Shown here piece after piece: positions 9,560-20,200 of a DNA stretch of 64,000 nucleotides. Both the position numbers and the translations under genes were made by a program. This DNA is from Phoronis australis (taxonomy: Eukaryota; Phoronida; Phoronidae). Positions within the stretch are counted from its first letter, which is position 1. Each line of letters starts with the position of its first letter. Location: assembly GCA_002633005.1 (NCBI GenBank), contig NMRA01000433.1:171615-235614 (forward strand). The letters are read 5' to 3'. The notes under the pieces were generated by a model. It saw only the letters and a list, made by a program, of their open reading frames with translations, was not told the origin of the DNA and searched no databases.

Positions 9560-11414
9560 TCCCAGCAAGTCAGGGGGTGATTCTTTAGATTTCACCGTTA
9601 TACTTTTCCATGTCTCGACAATGTCAATCAAAGTTGGACTAAATCTCTTAAGTAAAGGGATACATGAAAACTTGGAACAAGTATATATGAGTTAAAGTCA
9701 ATATATGATGGATTTCAAAGCAATTATTCCCAAAGTATGCAAATAGCAGGACACGCTTTTCAGCCAGTAACAGCTTAGCTCCAACAACATTTGAAATACA
9801 TGTTTGTAATTCATTCCAAAAAGAAAGTACATGCTCACATTCCAAAAACAAGTGATTAAAATAACATAAAAGGTTTAATTTGCAGGTCAGCAAACGATTC
9901 TAACAAACTGCGTCCCACATCAGGTACTGATATCTCTCTGACGAGTAATACATCTTTTGTCCCTAGCGTATCAGTCTGATCCGGTGCTAAGTCCTGCATA
10001 CTGCTGGCTCTATCATTAATCGCAATATTCGACATTTTCACTACCTCGACCACAGCATTGTACTTTATCCAATTGCTTAAATTATTTCTTTCCTTTAAAA
10101 CCTCCTATGATAATATTCATTTTCGAAATCTAACAAGTCTTTATCAAAAACAATTCTAGCATTGTAGTTGCTGATGTACAACACAGTTTTTCCATTTATC
10201 AAAATATTTTGTTATTCCATATAATTTGATATTTCAAACTAGTATTCATACGTGTTATTTGCTCCCAGGACCATAACACATCAGAGTACAATAGGCTGGA
10301 ATTTTCTATAAGCATTTTTATAAGCATAATTAGCCTTTAAGATTAAACAACCTCCATACTTTCTATAGACATATTTAAAGGATATATCCCATCCTTTATT
10401 TTTCCTTCTGAAAACGTTTATTCCTTTTCATTAACAATGACTTATACAAAATGTTGACATCTGGCGCAGCTAAGCCTCCCCTTTCCCTACTATTAACAAC
10501 ATTATCTCTTCTAATTCCTGGGGGATTATTTTGCCAGATGAAACCCTGGATAATATTATTCATCTCCCGTCTTTTGTTAGGAGGCATACCTAAGGTATTC
10601 ACAGTATAAATTACTTTGGACATAGCAAAGGTTTTGTTCACCTCAATTCATCAAAGTAGAGAAACATTGCGGCTTTTCTATACATCTAATGTTTTTTTAT
10701 TTTTTTTTTTAATTTTGTCATCATTATTACGGGCATTTTTTTCCTTATTGTGCCCAAAATATATGCCCAAACACATGATTGGCCTTCCAGACCATTTAAA
10801 GTTACACAAAATTCCCTTGCATTCCTTATCCTTGCCAAGATGAAGGCCTTCACAAAGATTTGTATTTAACTTTAATCCAGACACTTCCACAAAACTTTAA
10901 AGGAAGTCTAGTAAATTGAAACCCAATTTCTTGTCCTGAAGAAATATCGTTGTATCGTCAGCATACTGCAATACCTTAAATTCATTTCCTTCCATATTAC
11001 TATCTCAAATCAAATTACTAATTCTGATATAATTCGTCATTATTTCGATACATAAACAAAATTACTGACCTGACAATGAGTCCCCTTGTCTGACACCTCT
11101 TTTAAGTTGAACATAGTCAGTGGACAGGCCATTGTTAATTACACAGAATGTGGGGTTGTTATAGAGAATGTTAACCCATGTTTAAAATTGGGGTCAAAAG
11201 TAAACGCATGCAAAACTTTATGCATAAATTTCCATTCCATTGTGTCATGTGTTTTTTGAAGGATGTGGCCTTAAATTTTATTAAAGTCTGTCTATGCAAT
11301 AGCATCTTCTATTATTCTTATATTGTAACCAATAAATCTCCCTTTAACATTACTTTAACAATATGTATCAACTGCTTCATATGGGTATTTAAAACTTTAG
11401 TAAACAGTTTGTAA
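9560..11414 (-). mobile_element. Decayed Tx1-like L1 LINE, 3' part of reverse transcriptase
   Basis: Minus-strand fragments in broken frames follow the order of an L1/Tx1-clade reverse transcriptase. GYNIRIIEDAI and HDTMEWKFMHKVL are near 11400-11200; GVRQGDSLSG near 11100; the catalytic QYADDTTIFLQD at about 10970-10935; EVSGLKLN...LGIYFGH at 10890-10740; GFIWQNNPPGIRR...RGGLAAPD at 10560-10460; and a terminal HLFLECEHVLSFWNEL zinc-knuckle-like block at 9860-9800. Stops and frameshifts separate the blocks, so it is dead. It is 5'-truncated near 11414, as is usual for target-primed insertion. Confidence 0.88.
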
Positions 11415-11439
11415 TCAATCATGATTGATTATGATTGAT

Positions 11440-11510
11440 TATGATGAGTACTGTGATGGTGGTGTATATGGCACAGATGGTGGTGTATATGTACATGGCA
11501 CAGATGGCCA
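11440..11510 (+). repeat. Short tandem repeat, GATGGTGGTGTATATGG unit
   Basis: GGTGGTGTATATGGCACAGA is followed by a second GGTGGTGTATATG...GGCACAGATGG unit, about 30 bases apart, between the LINE end and the cysteine-rich gene. Confidence 0.7.
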
Positions 11511-11662
11511 AACTCCCATTAAGCCGTGACACTGTTGATAGGTGAACCTTATACGTCACTAATGCAATCTATGCTCCAGCTGTGGAGTGGCTGAACTACA
11601 TCTAGTCTCAAAAAGCTTAGCTGCGCTGCAAATATCGGAGCGTCTTTCATTTGCAGGCAAAC

Positions 11663-11716
11663 ATGAGTCACAGAATCGTCTTAATAGTCGCACTGGTGGC
11701 ACTGACGCTACTCCAG
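11663..11716 (+). CDS. Cysteine-rich gene exon 1: signal peptide
   Basis: ATG at 11663 opens 18 codons of signal peptide and ends at donor CTCCAG|GTAACA, phase 0. The sequence tttgcag|gcaaac just before the ATG looks like an acceptor, so a 5' UTR intron is possible. Confidence 0.82.
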
Positions 11717-13991
11717 GTAACATCTATTACTAATCATGTTGCCAGCGAATTGGGTTTTACATAGACATTGTACATTTTATCTGGACGTCGTCAAATCTTT
11801 GTTCCAGTCCTATAACTGTATCATTGATACCTGAGAATTTGATTCAACGTTGAGTTGTTTAACTGACGGCACGTAAAAAACTATGGGATGTCCCAATATT
11901 GGGTTTCTGGCAGCGTGCAGGAGTCGAGACCATAGGTGCGTGTGACACGGCCTTTGCAACATGTTTTGCTATTCTACTGGCGTTATCAACTTCAACCCAA
12001 CACTCATTTCTCCAGACGTCAGCCATATCACCATTCCCTTTGATTATCGTTATCATTTCGCATCAAACACCAACTCAGATTGCCTTTGTGGTAACGCGTT
12101 CTTACTTGTCCTCTCCTGATCCGTGCAGTGATACGTGTACGTTGATTAGGTTAGCTGCTTGAACGTGCAAATAAACAGATCACACTGTTGCTACTGATGA
12201 ACATTAACTACAGGTGTAAGCGTAAAGTAAAGCAAGCGAATCTTTGTCACGTTTCCTTGCAGGATATGCACAGTGTATGGAAAATGAACTAAGTGTGCAA
12301 AGGAATTGAATGCCAATTGCATTCCAAACAGTTAAGGTTCTTGTGATATCTGTTTTAGTGCGCAAGTCTTGTCGATGGAGTTTCGGCTTGCCGCAACTCC
12401 AGCACCTGCAAGGCAGATGAATGTTGCGTTGTGCCTCTTAATCTAAAAGGAAAGCGTGCGATATTTAGTGGTGGCAAGGGGACGTGCAAACCATTGCAGC
12501 AGACAGGAGAGTGTAAGTCAAACCCCCGCCCAGATACATGGTGTTGTACACGATTACAGCAGTACATAACTGAGACCACCATTAGTGGTACATGAATAAC
12601 CATTCACAATAGTGTCATTATTAATCACTCTCGCAAGTATCGCATCAAAGAAGCCGTTTTAAATCATTTGTTCCAACATAAATGTTCTCAATCCGAACTG
12701 AAAATTCTTCCGCCTGGCAAAACCAAAAATCATACGCTCTAACATTTTTCAATGTATGGCAAAGGCACTCAAATTGCTATTTGCTATAATTTTCTATAAT
12801 GATAATGATAATGATGAGGATGATGGTGGTGGGGGTGGTGATGTTGTGTGATGATGATGGTGGTGGGGGTGGTGATGGTGTGCGATGATGGTGATGGTGG
12901 GGGCGGTGGTGTGTGATGATGATGGTGGTGGGGGTGGTGGTGTGTGATGATGGTGATGGTGGGGGTGATGTCAAAATCTTGATTACTTTGACTGATCCTG
13001 TACACGCAATGAAACTGTTCGATACCATGAGTTACATGCGCTGGACTTCAAAATGCTATAACCATTGTCTGCAACTCTTCCACTTCAACAAAGATGCTAT
13101 CTAAAAGGAAAGTTTCATCATTTTAATTTATGAAAATTTCAAACGTAATATAAAAGAAAAACGAACCATGGATTAGAAAATTGTATCATAGTTTTGGAAA
13201 ATTCATATTGGCTATTTTTGTATTCTGTTGGGCGTGTTACTGAAATCGTTAATTTGCGTTCCTTGATTTAGACTTATTTTCCCAATAAGACATGTTTACG
13301 GTACATAACGTATTGGTATAATGTACAAAAATAAACCCTTCAAAATTTTCACTTTCACAAACAAATACTTTCGTGAGTTAAATTTTAAGGTTTTTGTCGT
13401 TGGTTAAATGCAACTACTTGAAAAGGCTATTGATCGCATGTACCTCCGAAAAGTCTTTATTTGGCAACCACCGAGGTTGAGAGAGTAAAACTTAATAGTA
13501 TAAATAGTTGAGATAAATAAAACACATTCAGGGGATTCCATCTATTGTGCAACGACATTTTTTCAGACGGCATTATTGGGAGGTTGACGGCTATTGAACG
13601 TGCAGTCATGTCATAAATAAATTGAAGCTGTAAACAACGTGACGGAACATACCTTCGTGTACGTTTGTTACGTGTTAGTTGGTCAGTTTCACCTGGAGCA
13701 AATATTTCGTTGTATCGGGAGTGCTTAGATATTTTCATCGAGTAAAAGCATTCTGTTGCGCCTTCTCCTGTGCACTGAATGAAACAAAACTAACCTATCC
13801 TATGGTGAAGTATTTACCGAACTCGAGTCAAGCATATACATGTATGAAGATATGTTTCAGCCTGTCTCGTTAATATCAAGGCTACCAAAAACTCTGTCGA
13901 CCGGTGTTGGTGCGCTAAAGGGTTGACGTGCGTTGGGCAGAACGTATACGAGGTTCCCTACGGCGAACTCGGTAAGTGCATAAAGGTATGA
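11663..13991 (+). CDS. Secreted cysteine-rich protein, colipase/Dickkopf/prokineticin fold, 3 exons
   Basis: Exons 11663-11716, 12359-12512 and 13861-13991 join in phase (0, then 1) to 112 residues. A signal peptide MSHRIVLIVALVALTLLQ is followed by a mature part with 11 cysteines. The last ten follow the colipase-fold spacing: C-x5-C-x4-CC-x(n)-C-x9-C-x13-C-x-C-x5-C-x(n)-C, ending RCWCAKGLTC...GKCIKV. Dickkopf C-terminal domains show RCDCAKGLSC at the same place and prokineticins HTCPCLPNLLC. The family contains colipase (lipase cofactor), Dickkopf (Wnt antagonists) and AVIT peptides (GPCR ligands). Without the Dickkopf N-terminal domain or the AVIT start it cannot be assigned to one of these. 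The neighbour 4.7 kb away on the opposite strand is a lipase. Intron 2 contains a GGT/GAT minisatellite. Confidence 0.85.
12359..12512 (+). CDS. Cysteine-rich gene exon 2
   Basis: Acceptor tctgttttag|TGCGCA, donor GAGAGT|GTAAGT, phase 0 in and 1 out. Encodes the first six cysteines: CASLVDGVSACRNSSTCKAD, ECC, and GKGTCKPLQQTGE. ECC followed by a TCKP.....E is the typical first half of a colipase/Dickkopf fold. Confidence 0.87.
12797..12975. repeat. GGT/GAT minisatellite in intron 2 of the cysteine-rich gene
   Basis: Several imperfect units of GATGATGATGGTGGTGGGGG with GTGGTGATG and TGTGTGATG spacers, strongly G-rich on the plus strand. Open frames across it are period artefacts. Confidence 0.9.
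13861..13991 (+). CDS. Cysteine-rich gene exon 3 and stop
   Basis: Acceptor tatgtttcag|CC, phase 1; the split codon TCC gives ESC. Encodes SCLVNIKATKNSVDRCWCAK then GLTCVGQNVYEV...GKCIKV and TGA at 13989. The phase match, in-frame cysteines and family pattern make this join convincing. Confidence 0.85.
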
Positions 13992-14099
13992 AACGCCAAA
14001 GGGTTCTCAAACGAGTATCGTTCTGTGCGTAGAAATGTGCTTAAACGACGGGTGCTTTTGCTTAATTGTATAGGCCTACACGTACTTCTAATCAGTTCA

Positions 14100-14340
14100 C
14101 GCGCGTTTTCTCAAATTTTAAAGAATTGAAAATAAGCGTATAGATTAAGCAAAAGTACGCGTTATTGGAAGTACGCGTAGATTAGGCAAAAGCACGCGTA
14201 AATTGCGCACAAGTAGGAGTAGATTGCACAAAAGTACACCTAGGTTAAGTGAAAGCACGCTTAAATTAAGCAAAAATACACGTAGATTAAGTAAAAGTAC
14301 TCGTAAACTTAGCGCATTTCAACGCGTAGAAATGTACTCG
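14100..14340 (+). repeat. Degenerate tandem repeat, ~25 bp unit
   Basis: Roughly eight decayed units of TAGATTAAGCAAAAGTACGC (for example at 14143, 14175, 14216, 14258, 14282), with rising divergence. No coding content. Confidence 0.75.
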
Positions 14341-14591
14341 TTTAAAGGAGAATGCCGCCCGATTTAATTAGATTTTTTGCCGTCTTAATCGGTCTATATC
14401 CACATCGCCTCGCATGCGGTCGACCTTACCTCGCCAAGAGGTGTCGCGTTAACCTGTGAGGAAGGTGAGAAACGACGCTAGCGACGTCAGTGGTTCATAT
14501 GCAGAGTGAATGCCGCTATGTTGCGGTGCATCATTCTCGCTTGTCCGAAACACTAAGCAGCTACGAGGAAATCGGGTATATCGTTTTTTTT

Positions 14592-14908
14592 TTACTTCCT
14601 CGAGAGTCTGAAATGCTTAGGAAGTGGCTCATGGCAGTGAAGAATGAAATGTACGCTGTAAAGAGCAAGTATGAGGCCGTCGTGAAACATCTCCGTGTCT
14701 TTGGCCTGCAGACGTCGACAGTGCAATGCCGGCTTACCAAATAACTCCATACGTTCCGTTGTCTGAGCTTGTTCACGGCACCTCTCTAGTATTTCTTCAT
14801 CACTGTATTCCTGTTCGAATTGATAGCCTGTAAAACTTGACGATCACCAGCGAAGTCGGGACTGATGAGCTCTAGCTCGTCCTTAGTCGGGATTGCAACT
14901 GTTGCCAT
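14592..14908 (-). pseudogene. Possible relic of a YQFEPEYS-type dispersed gene family
   Basis: On the minus strand ATG at 14908 opens MATVAIPTKDELELISPDFA and continues to VLQ. A frame shift at an acceptor-like ttttacag leads to YQFEQEYSDEEILERCREQA and an open frame to TAA at 14594-14592. The arrangement of a short acidic leader followed by YQFEPEYS.EE is one I associate with P2X7-intracellular-domain-like proteins of marine invertebrates, but the diagnostic WC.CG block is not seen. Assignment is weak. Confidence 0.28.
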
Positions 14909-15454
14909 GTTGGCGTTTATTACTCAGCGTTCTGTTTCAAAATGAATTATTCTCACCCTAACCAATAGTTATATAAAACTGAAACAAAGTCTGTCTCATT
15001 AGATGCAATTTGTAATGCTTTTGCAGTGTTCGTGAGTGCAAATGATTTGAAAAGCCAGCAATGAATAAATCACTGCGTTACCGGCTTTAGGCGGTGCAAT
15101 AAAACTAGTTGACGGGACACCGAGGCCGTGTGAGCTCATGCTTATTTAGTGTTTGCTGGCAGAAACTATTGTGAAACAACTCCATTTCCAACCCACGACC
15201 AGGTGTTAGGGGAATCTTTATTAACAATTACATTACTCAAATAATGATGGTCGATGTACAACTTCTGCCCTGACGGTGCTGTGGCCAAAGCGGAACCTGA
15301 ATTTGTGGCCCCCGACGAGTAAGTAGATTTGCAAATTTGGCTAATTCACATAAATAATTATGTGTACATTACTTTGGCTCACTAGTATGGTATTTTCTTG
15401 ACTGGAAGTTTAGTTTCCACTGAACTTTGGCTGGTTTATGTTCGTGATGTCTGA

Positions 15455-15542
15455 TCAGTTTCCGAGCCACTGGCCGCGTCAACGCCGGAGTCTATCCGGG
15501 CGGCCGCGACGGGCCTGATCGGGCTCCGAGCCACTGGCCAAG
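15455..15542 (+). repeat. Short GC-rich direct duplication
   Basis: CTGATCAGTTTCCGAGCCACTGGCC is echoed 65 bases later as CTGATCGGGCTCCGAGCCACTGGCC around a GC-rich core (GGGCGGCCGCGACGGGCC) in otherwise AT-rich DNA. Confidence 0.7.
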
Positions 15543-17127
15543 ATAACAATCGTTTTGTGCTTAGAACTAAAAAAATCACAAGTCTAAAAAACATAAATCT
15601 AGGTTCTCCTGTCTGTATCTCACGGAAAATACTTTGAAATTATCTCCGAACAGACCCCAAACTCCTGCTACGGACCTAGTTGGCCTGCCGAACTTTGTAG
15701 GCTACGGTGTGTCCAAATACCAATAAATCCGTAAGAGCGAAATAAAACAACACGTTTTTATACGAACTCGGTGTATTTTTAAGGGTTTTACATCGAAGTT
15801 TGATGATTTATTGGTGTTAAACGATGACTTCAAGCGATAAGCTGACACCAGTAACCCGTTTTGTGAACTGCTGAACAAGACTGCGTGTGAAACCGATGAC
15901 GTCATTGGATAATTTCAACACCTCTGTCTGCCGTCAGGTGTCAGGCAACGCAACCGTACGTGTCGTTATGGAGCAGAACTACTCGATCTAAATTGATACA
16001 ACTTAGGGTGTTTTTTGGGTGGCATGCTCCTTTAAGAACTCTTTGGTGCTTCATACGAAGGACACGCAGAAACCACCATGATGGTCGGTGTAACCTGCTG
16101 CCCGATCTGCTGGGCCGTAATGCATTGTGGGTTGAACAGTGTGTAATAAAATGAAGTGTCATTAATCTCTTGTTCAACATCATCTGTAGCATGTCAAAGG
16201 TGATGTTAGTTTTAAGCGAGGGTTACCAGTAGGCTACTTGTACTTAGTTAAGGTGAGGTAACTTTTGCAAATAGTAGTCTGTATCAACTATTCAAGTATC
16301 AATGCTCAGTTTATAAATTAACGCGGCGACTTCACTGTTGTTCACTTGAAATCTCCAGTTTGGAGTGGAGCCATAAGTAGCTGAATTGTACCTGCTCACT
16401 GGATATCCGATCCCAGCATTTACTCTTTCCTCAAATTCCTTAGTACTTGGCATGCTTTCTACATGTTGGTTACAGACTCCATGTGCTACACTTTTGGTTG
16501 TAGGTAGGTGTCAGCAGGTGTAGATGGCGGACGCCGGGAAGCAACAGAAGAGAACGGGCCGCCTGTGAAATGGGACAGACCGAACTTTTGTTCAAAAATA
16601 TATTCTCAGTTTTGTGTAAAACGCTGCTCTTAAATGAGAATTGTCTTCAAGTGCGAGAGATATGCATGTGAGCAAAACACACTCGGCTGGCTTAACTAGG
16701 ATACCGAACGTACCCCGGGCCCCCAAAAACTCGTTCTTCGCGCCCCGTCTACTCCTAGAAAAGAAAACCTATCAGTGTCAAACCTCAAATAAATTTGACA
16801 CAAATTACGCTCTGGTATTTGTTAAGTTAGTAATGAATTAGGAGATTCTGGAAATATGAAAATAACAAATTTAATACTTAATATCGAACCCTTGCATGCA
16901 TCTCAGTTCAGTTTTATTCCCCGGTAATTTCATACCGTCGGACCGGCTCACACCACGTCACGAGTGGAAAAAGTTATACGAGAGACTGTCGACTTTGTGT
17001 TACATGGACAGCATAGCATATGAATAGCTTCTTTGATGAACACTCGGTCGTGAACAAGTCGTAATGGATGAAAACATACGTAACCGTTAAAGAGGTGCAT
17101 TTGTCCAAAGAATGTACCACACAGGGA

Positions 17128-17290
17128 GGACTCGAACGAGCCCTCGTTTGGCGAAGTGGGCAAAAAGGTCCGCCTCAGAGAAACAAAAACTCCGAAAAAT
17201 AGAAAACGAAATAAAAGTTCACTAAGAAGACAAGAACTACCAAAATTCGGCGAATGCACACCCCTTAGCTCTGAACGTAGCCTATCAATC
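17128..17290 (+). repeat. Dispersed repeat, copy B
   Basis: Contains TTTGGCGAAGTGGGCAAAAA, GGTCCGCCTCAGAGAAAC and AAATTCGGCGAATGCACA, the same series as minus-strand 2240-2040. About 75-80 per cent alike by eye in the core. Confidence 0.6.
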
Positions 17291-19940
17291 TTAGCACAAG
17301 GTCCACATTCTCAAAAATTGGCGCCCCCCATTTTTCAGTCTGAGTGCGCTTGGTAAAATCTCACGTATTTCCGCAATGAAAAAATCTTCGTTTTTACAGT
17401 TTTCAAGCTTGCCCGATCTAGGAGAAATTCCATACAAAGAATACTTGGTTATACCAATGAGTAATAATGAAAATAATGATCATGCTCCAGAGTAAAACAC
17501 TGAACCACCAATCCCAAACAAAAAGCATAACCTAAAATAGGATAAATCAAACGACTACCAGCCACAATCGTATTGGAGAACTTTATTAGGCAAAAATGAG
17601 TTTTGGCAGTGTTACAGTACAAAATCATAAGATTAGAAACAAAAGAGCTGACGACAGTTACTTGTAACAGGTCAGTAGAATTTGTTGTTAAATTACGCTA
17701 CAAAACTGACAGACGAAACTTTTTGAAAATATGTTATCTAAAAATATACAAAATACGATGTTTAAATGGTACTTTAGATCTACGCATGTATGCCATAAAA
17801 ATCACAAATTTGGGACATGATAAGACAGACAACTGAAACTATTTTGCCAAATAACCCAATAATAACTCAATGACTGTGTTTAGCTCTTTTGCTTTTTGAT
17901 GATAGCGCCAAAAAACAGTCTAGTTTCCAATATTTACAGTAACATAGAAAAACGGCGAACATTTTGGTCCCAAATTGAATTCTTATCGCACACCAATTCT
18001 AGTTTTGCAAAGGCTAACACTGAAGAGCTACAATTCGTTGTTTTGAAACCTATCTTCACAGAACACATCATGTTTGGAAACTAAAACGGACTATTTTCAA
18101 TAGAGAACTGTCTGAAGGATTCAGTAAAAGGAGAAGGTAATATACTCCCTGCACACTTAGGTTCACTGTTGCTGCGTGGGAGAGGGGAGACATAATACTG
18201 ATTTTATGGTGGCAATAACATAGGTCTTCACAACTTAGAGGCCTGTCACACCAGAGTAGTTATCGGCGATCTCCAAAACGGGGTAATAAAATCGAGAGAG
18301 AATCGGTAAATTGTCAGCCAACCTGAGCAAGACCCCATCCCTTTGAAGATGGTGCCGGATTAGAGGCAAATTTTGGCCAAAGTTGCCAATCCCCGACCAT
18401 TTTTCGAGATCACTACGACTGTCTCAGACGTTCTGAGAATGAGTTTTGAGACAGAAGCTTGACTGGTCACAACAAAAATGACAGCCTACGGAGACGGACG
18501 TTAAATTGTAGGAACTAATACGGTTACTACTGCAACTACAGTACATGCTACAGGTAAAAGGACACACTTACGAAAATACCACATCACAAAGACAAGGTGC
18601 ACCCAGAATTCATCATAATAGTGATAATCAATCAATCGGAAATGAGCTGGAAAGTCGGCAGAATGAAAACTCTATTCTACAAGATTTTGTCACCGAGGCC
18701 ATTCATTTCAATTCAAGTCAATTTTGCTGTAAGCTAGATCAACCGGCATGATGGGAAATCTCATGTTATTAGAAAACTTTGGAAAAGCACTGCATTCGTC
18801 AACATAAATTGTTTTAGTACTTGCATGCTTGCAGAGGTGGCACCACATCAGTAAGCACAAGGAAACCGATTTTTGAAACATTTATAAGTTCACCTTTCTG
18901 GATACAACTCACGCCAAAATGTGGAGAACGAAATTTTATTGAAAACAGCTACTCAATATATTCCCTACAAATACACTGGCCCACAATCTGTTCATTGGTC
19001 CATGGCATACACAGTGAGGGTAAGGTCCCCATTATCAAGTATAAACAGTAAAACATTTATAACTGAGGATATTGTTGGAGCTGAAATTTCTGAGCTGAGA
19101 AAAGAGCAGGCATTGCTTTTACTAGTAAGTTATTTAAAGACCAAAAATTTTCAATTGTTAGAAATTAAACCAAAATTACCCCAGAATTTCTTGTACGAAT
19201 TTATTATGGTGACAAAAATGAGTAGTTTTTACAGTAAAAGGATAATCCTCCTCGAAATGCAATGTCGGATGACAAACCTGATGAAATCTGTTAAAAAAAT
19301 TGGACCAAAATATATTGTAAATAAATGAGCATACGTTAGGATTTCAGTAATAAAATTACTGCAAAATACAAGTACTGTTCCATGTTCACTATTAAAACAA
19401 TAAATATATCTAAAACAGTCTACAAAACACTACCTGTGCTTCTAAAAGGCACCTACAGCTTGTAAATATCAAAATATCACGGCACTTCTTCACTAATTTC
19501 GCACAAAAATTTGCTGAAATTCACTGTCAATTTTACAATGTCTAAATTCCTTGCTGTAAACAATGTAAATTTTGCCAAATGTTTTAGTTACGTCCTACAA
19601 ACACTATGAACACAATTTCCATAATTTCTGTTTTTTGTAGGAAAAAATGACAAAACAAGATTTTCACTTGTCTGCCAAATTGTGTGCAAAATAGCAGAAG
19701 AATTACCCTACTAAAATGATGTTCATTAGGTCATGTGATGTCGCCAACAGGTGGCGTGCAGACCGGACTTAAAATGCTTATGATGTACCCTACGAAACAC
19801 GTACAAAAATGCTGGCAGCCACCAGAATAACAATTTTAATAACAATGTACAAGGTCCAAAAGATCTCTGAGTGCATAGATCCAATAACGTCGCCAATATA
19901 GTCACGTGACCATCACATGACCTCTACCAGCGGCAGACTC
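17291..19940. other. Probable 3' flank/UTR of the laminin gene
   Basis: AT-rich with no recognisable coding exon. On the minus strand, downstream of the laminin stop, AATAAA hexamers occur near 19198 and in other places. A long 3' UTR is plausible but its end is not determinable. A plus-strand open frame at 18921-19328 (135 codons) has no family resemblance and I do not call it a gene. Confidence 0.4.
19728..19774 (+). repeat. Single arm of the palindromic MITE seen at 28593-28743
   Basis: AGGTCATGTGATGTCGCCAA then CAGGTGGCG...GACTTAAAAT matches the right arm of the 28.6 kb palindrome (AGGTCACATGATGTGGCCAA...GACTTAAAT). A weaker inverted partner CACGTGACC...ACATGACCT lies near 19898-19923, so this may be an older copy of the same element just outside the laminin stop. 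Confidence 0.6.
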
Positions 19941-20200
19941 TCAAGGTCCCTTCTCCAGTTCGATGTACTTAAAGCATCCCACGGGCAGCTTATCCCTGAT
20001 CTCCTGCACGTTCGCCACGTCTTTCTCTAAACTGCCGAGCAGCTCTATCGCGCCATTTATCTGCCTCTGCTGTTCATTACTCATGTCTACCAACTGTTGG
20101 TAACGTGAATCGATGTTAGCCGCTTTAAGGTCGTCCTCGGCTTTCTTCAAGTTTGCTTCCAGCTCGAGAAGCTTTGCAGAATCGATGAGATCAAGGTCAG
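19941..20200 (-). CDS. LAMC1: Laminin gamma C-terminal exon and stop
   Basis: Acceptor attcgtttcag|CTGACC, phase 1; stop TGA at 19943-19941. Encodes ADLDLIDSAKLLELEANLKK through LPVGCFKYIELEKGP. The Cys links to the beta chain in known laminins. The tail has Glu four residues from the end, one more than the three of human gamma-1 (IEKP). Confidence 0.96.

Larger units (their letters stand above)
13992..17127. other. Intergenic stretch, no confident gene
   Basis: Apart from the tandem repeat at 14100-14340, the possible relic at 14592-14908 and the GC-rich duplication at 15455-15542, the short open frames on both strands show no family motif and no splice structure. Confidence 0.45.

Noticed and set aside
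12777-13028. His/Pro-rich frames on the minus strand
   Set aside because: Artefact of the GGT/GAT minisatellite in intron 2 of the cysteine-rich gene.
15941-16192. Overlapping open frames on both strands
   Set aside because: No motif, no splice context; both strands open by chance in a GC-richer patch.
18921-19328. 135-codon frame on plus strand near the laminin 3' end
   Set aside because: Longest simple frame there, but AT-rich, no family resemblance, no splice sites, and it lies antisense to the probable laminin 3' UTR.
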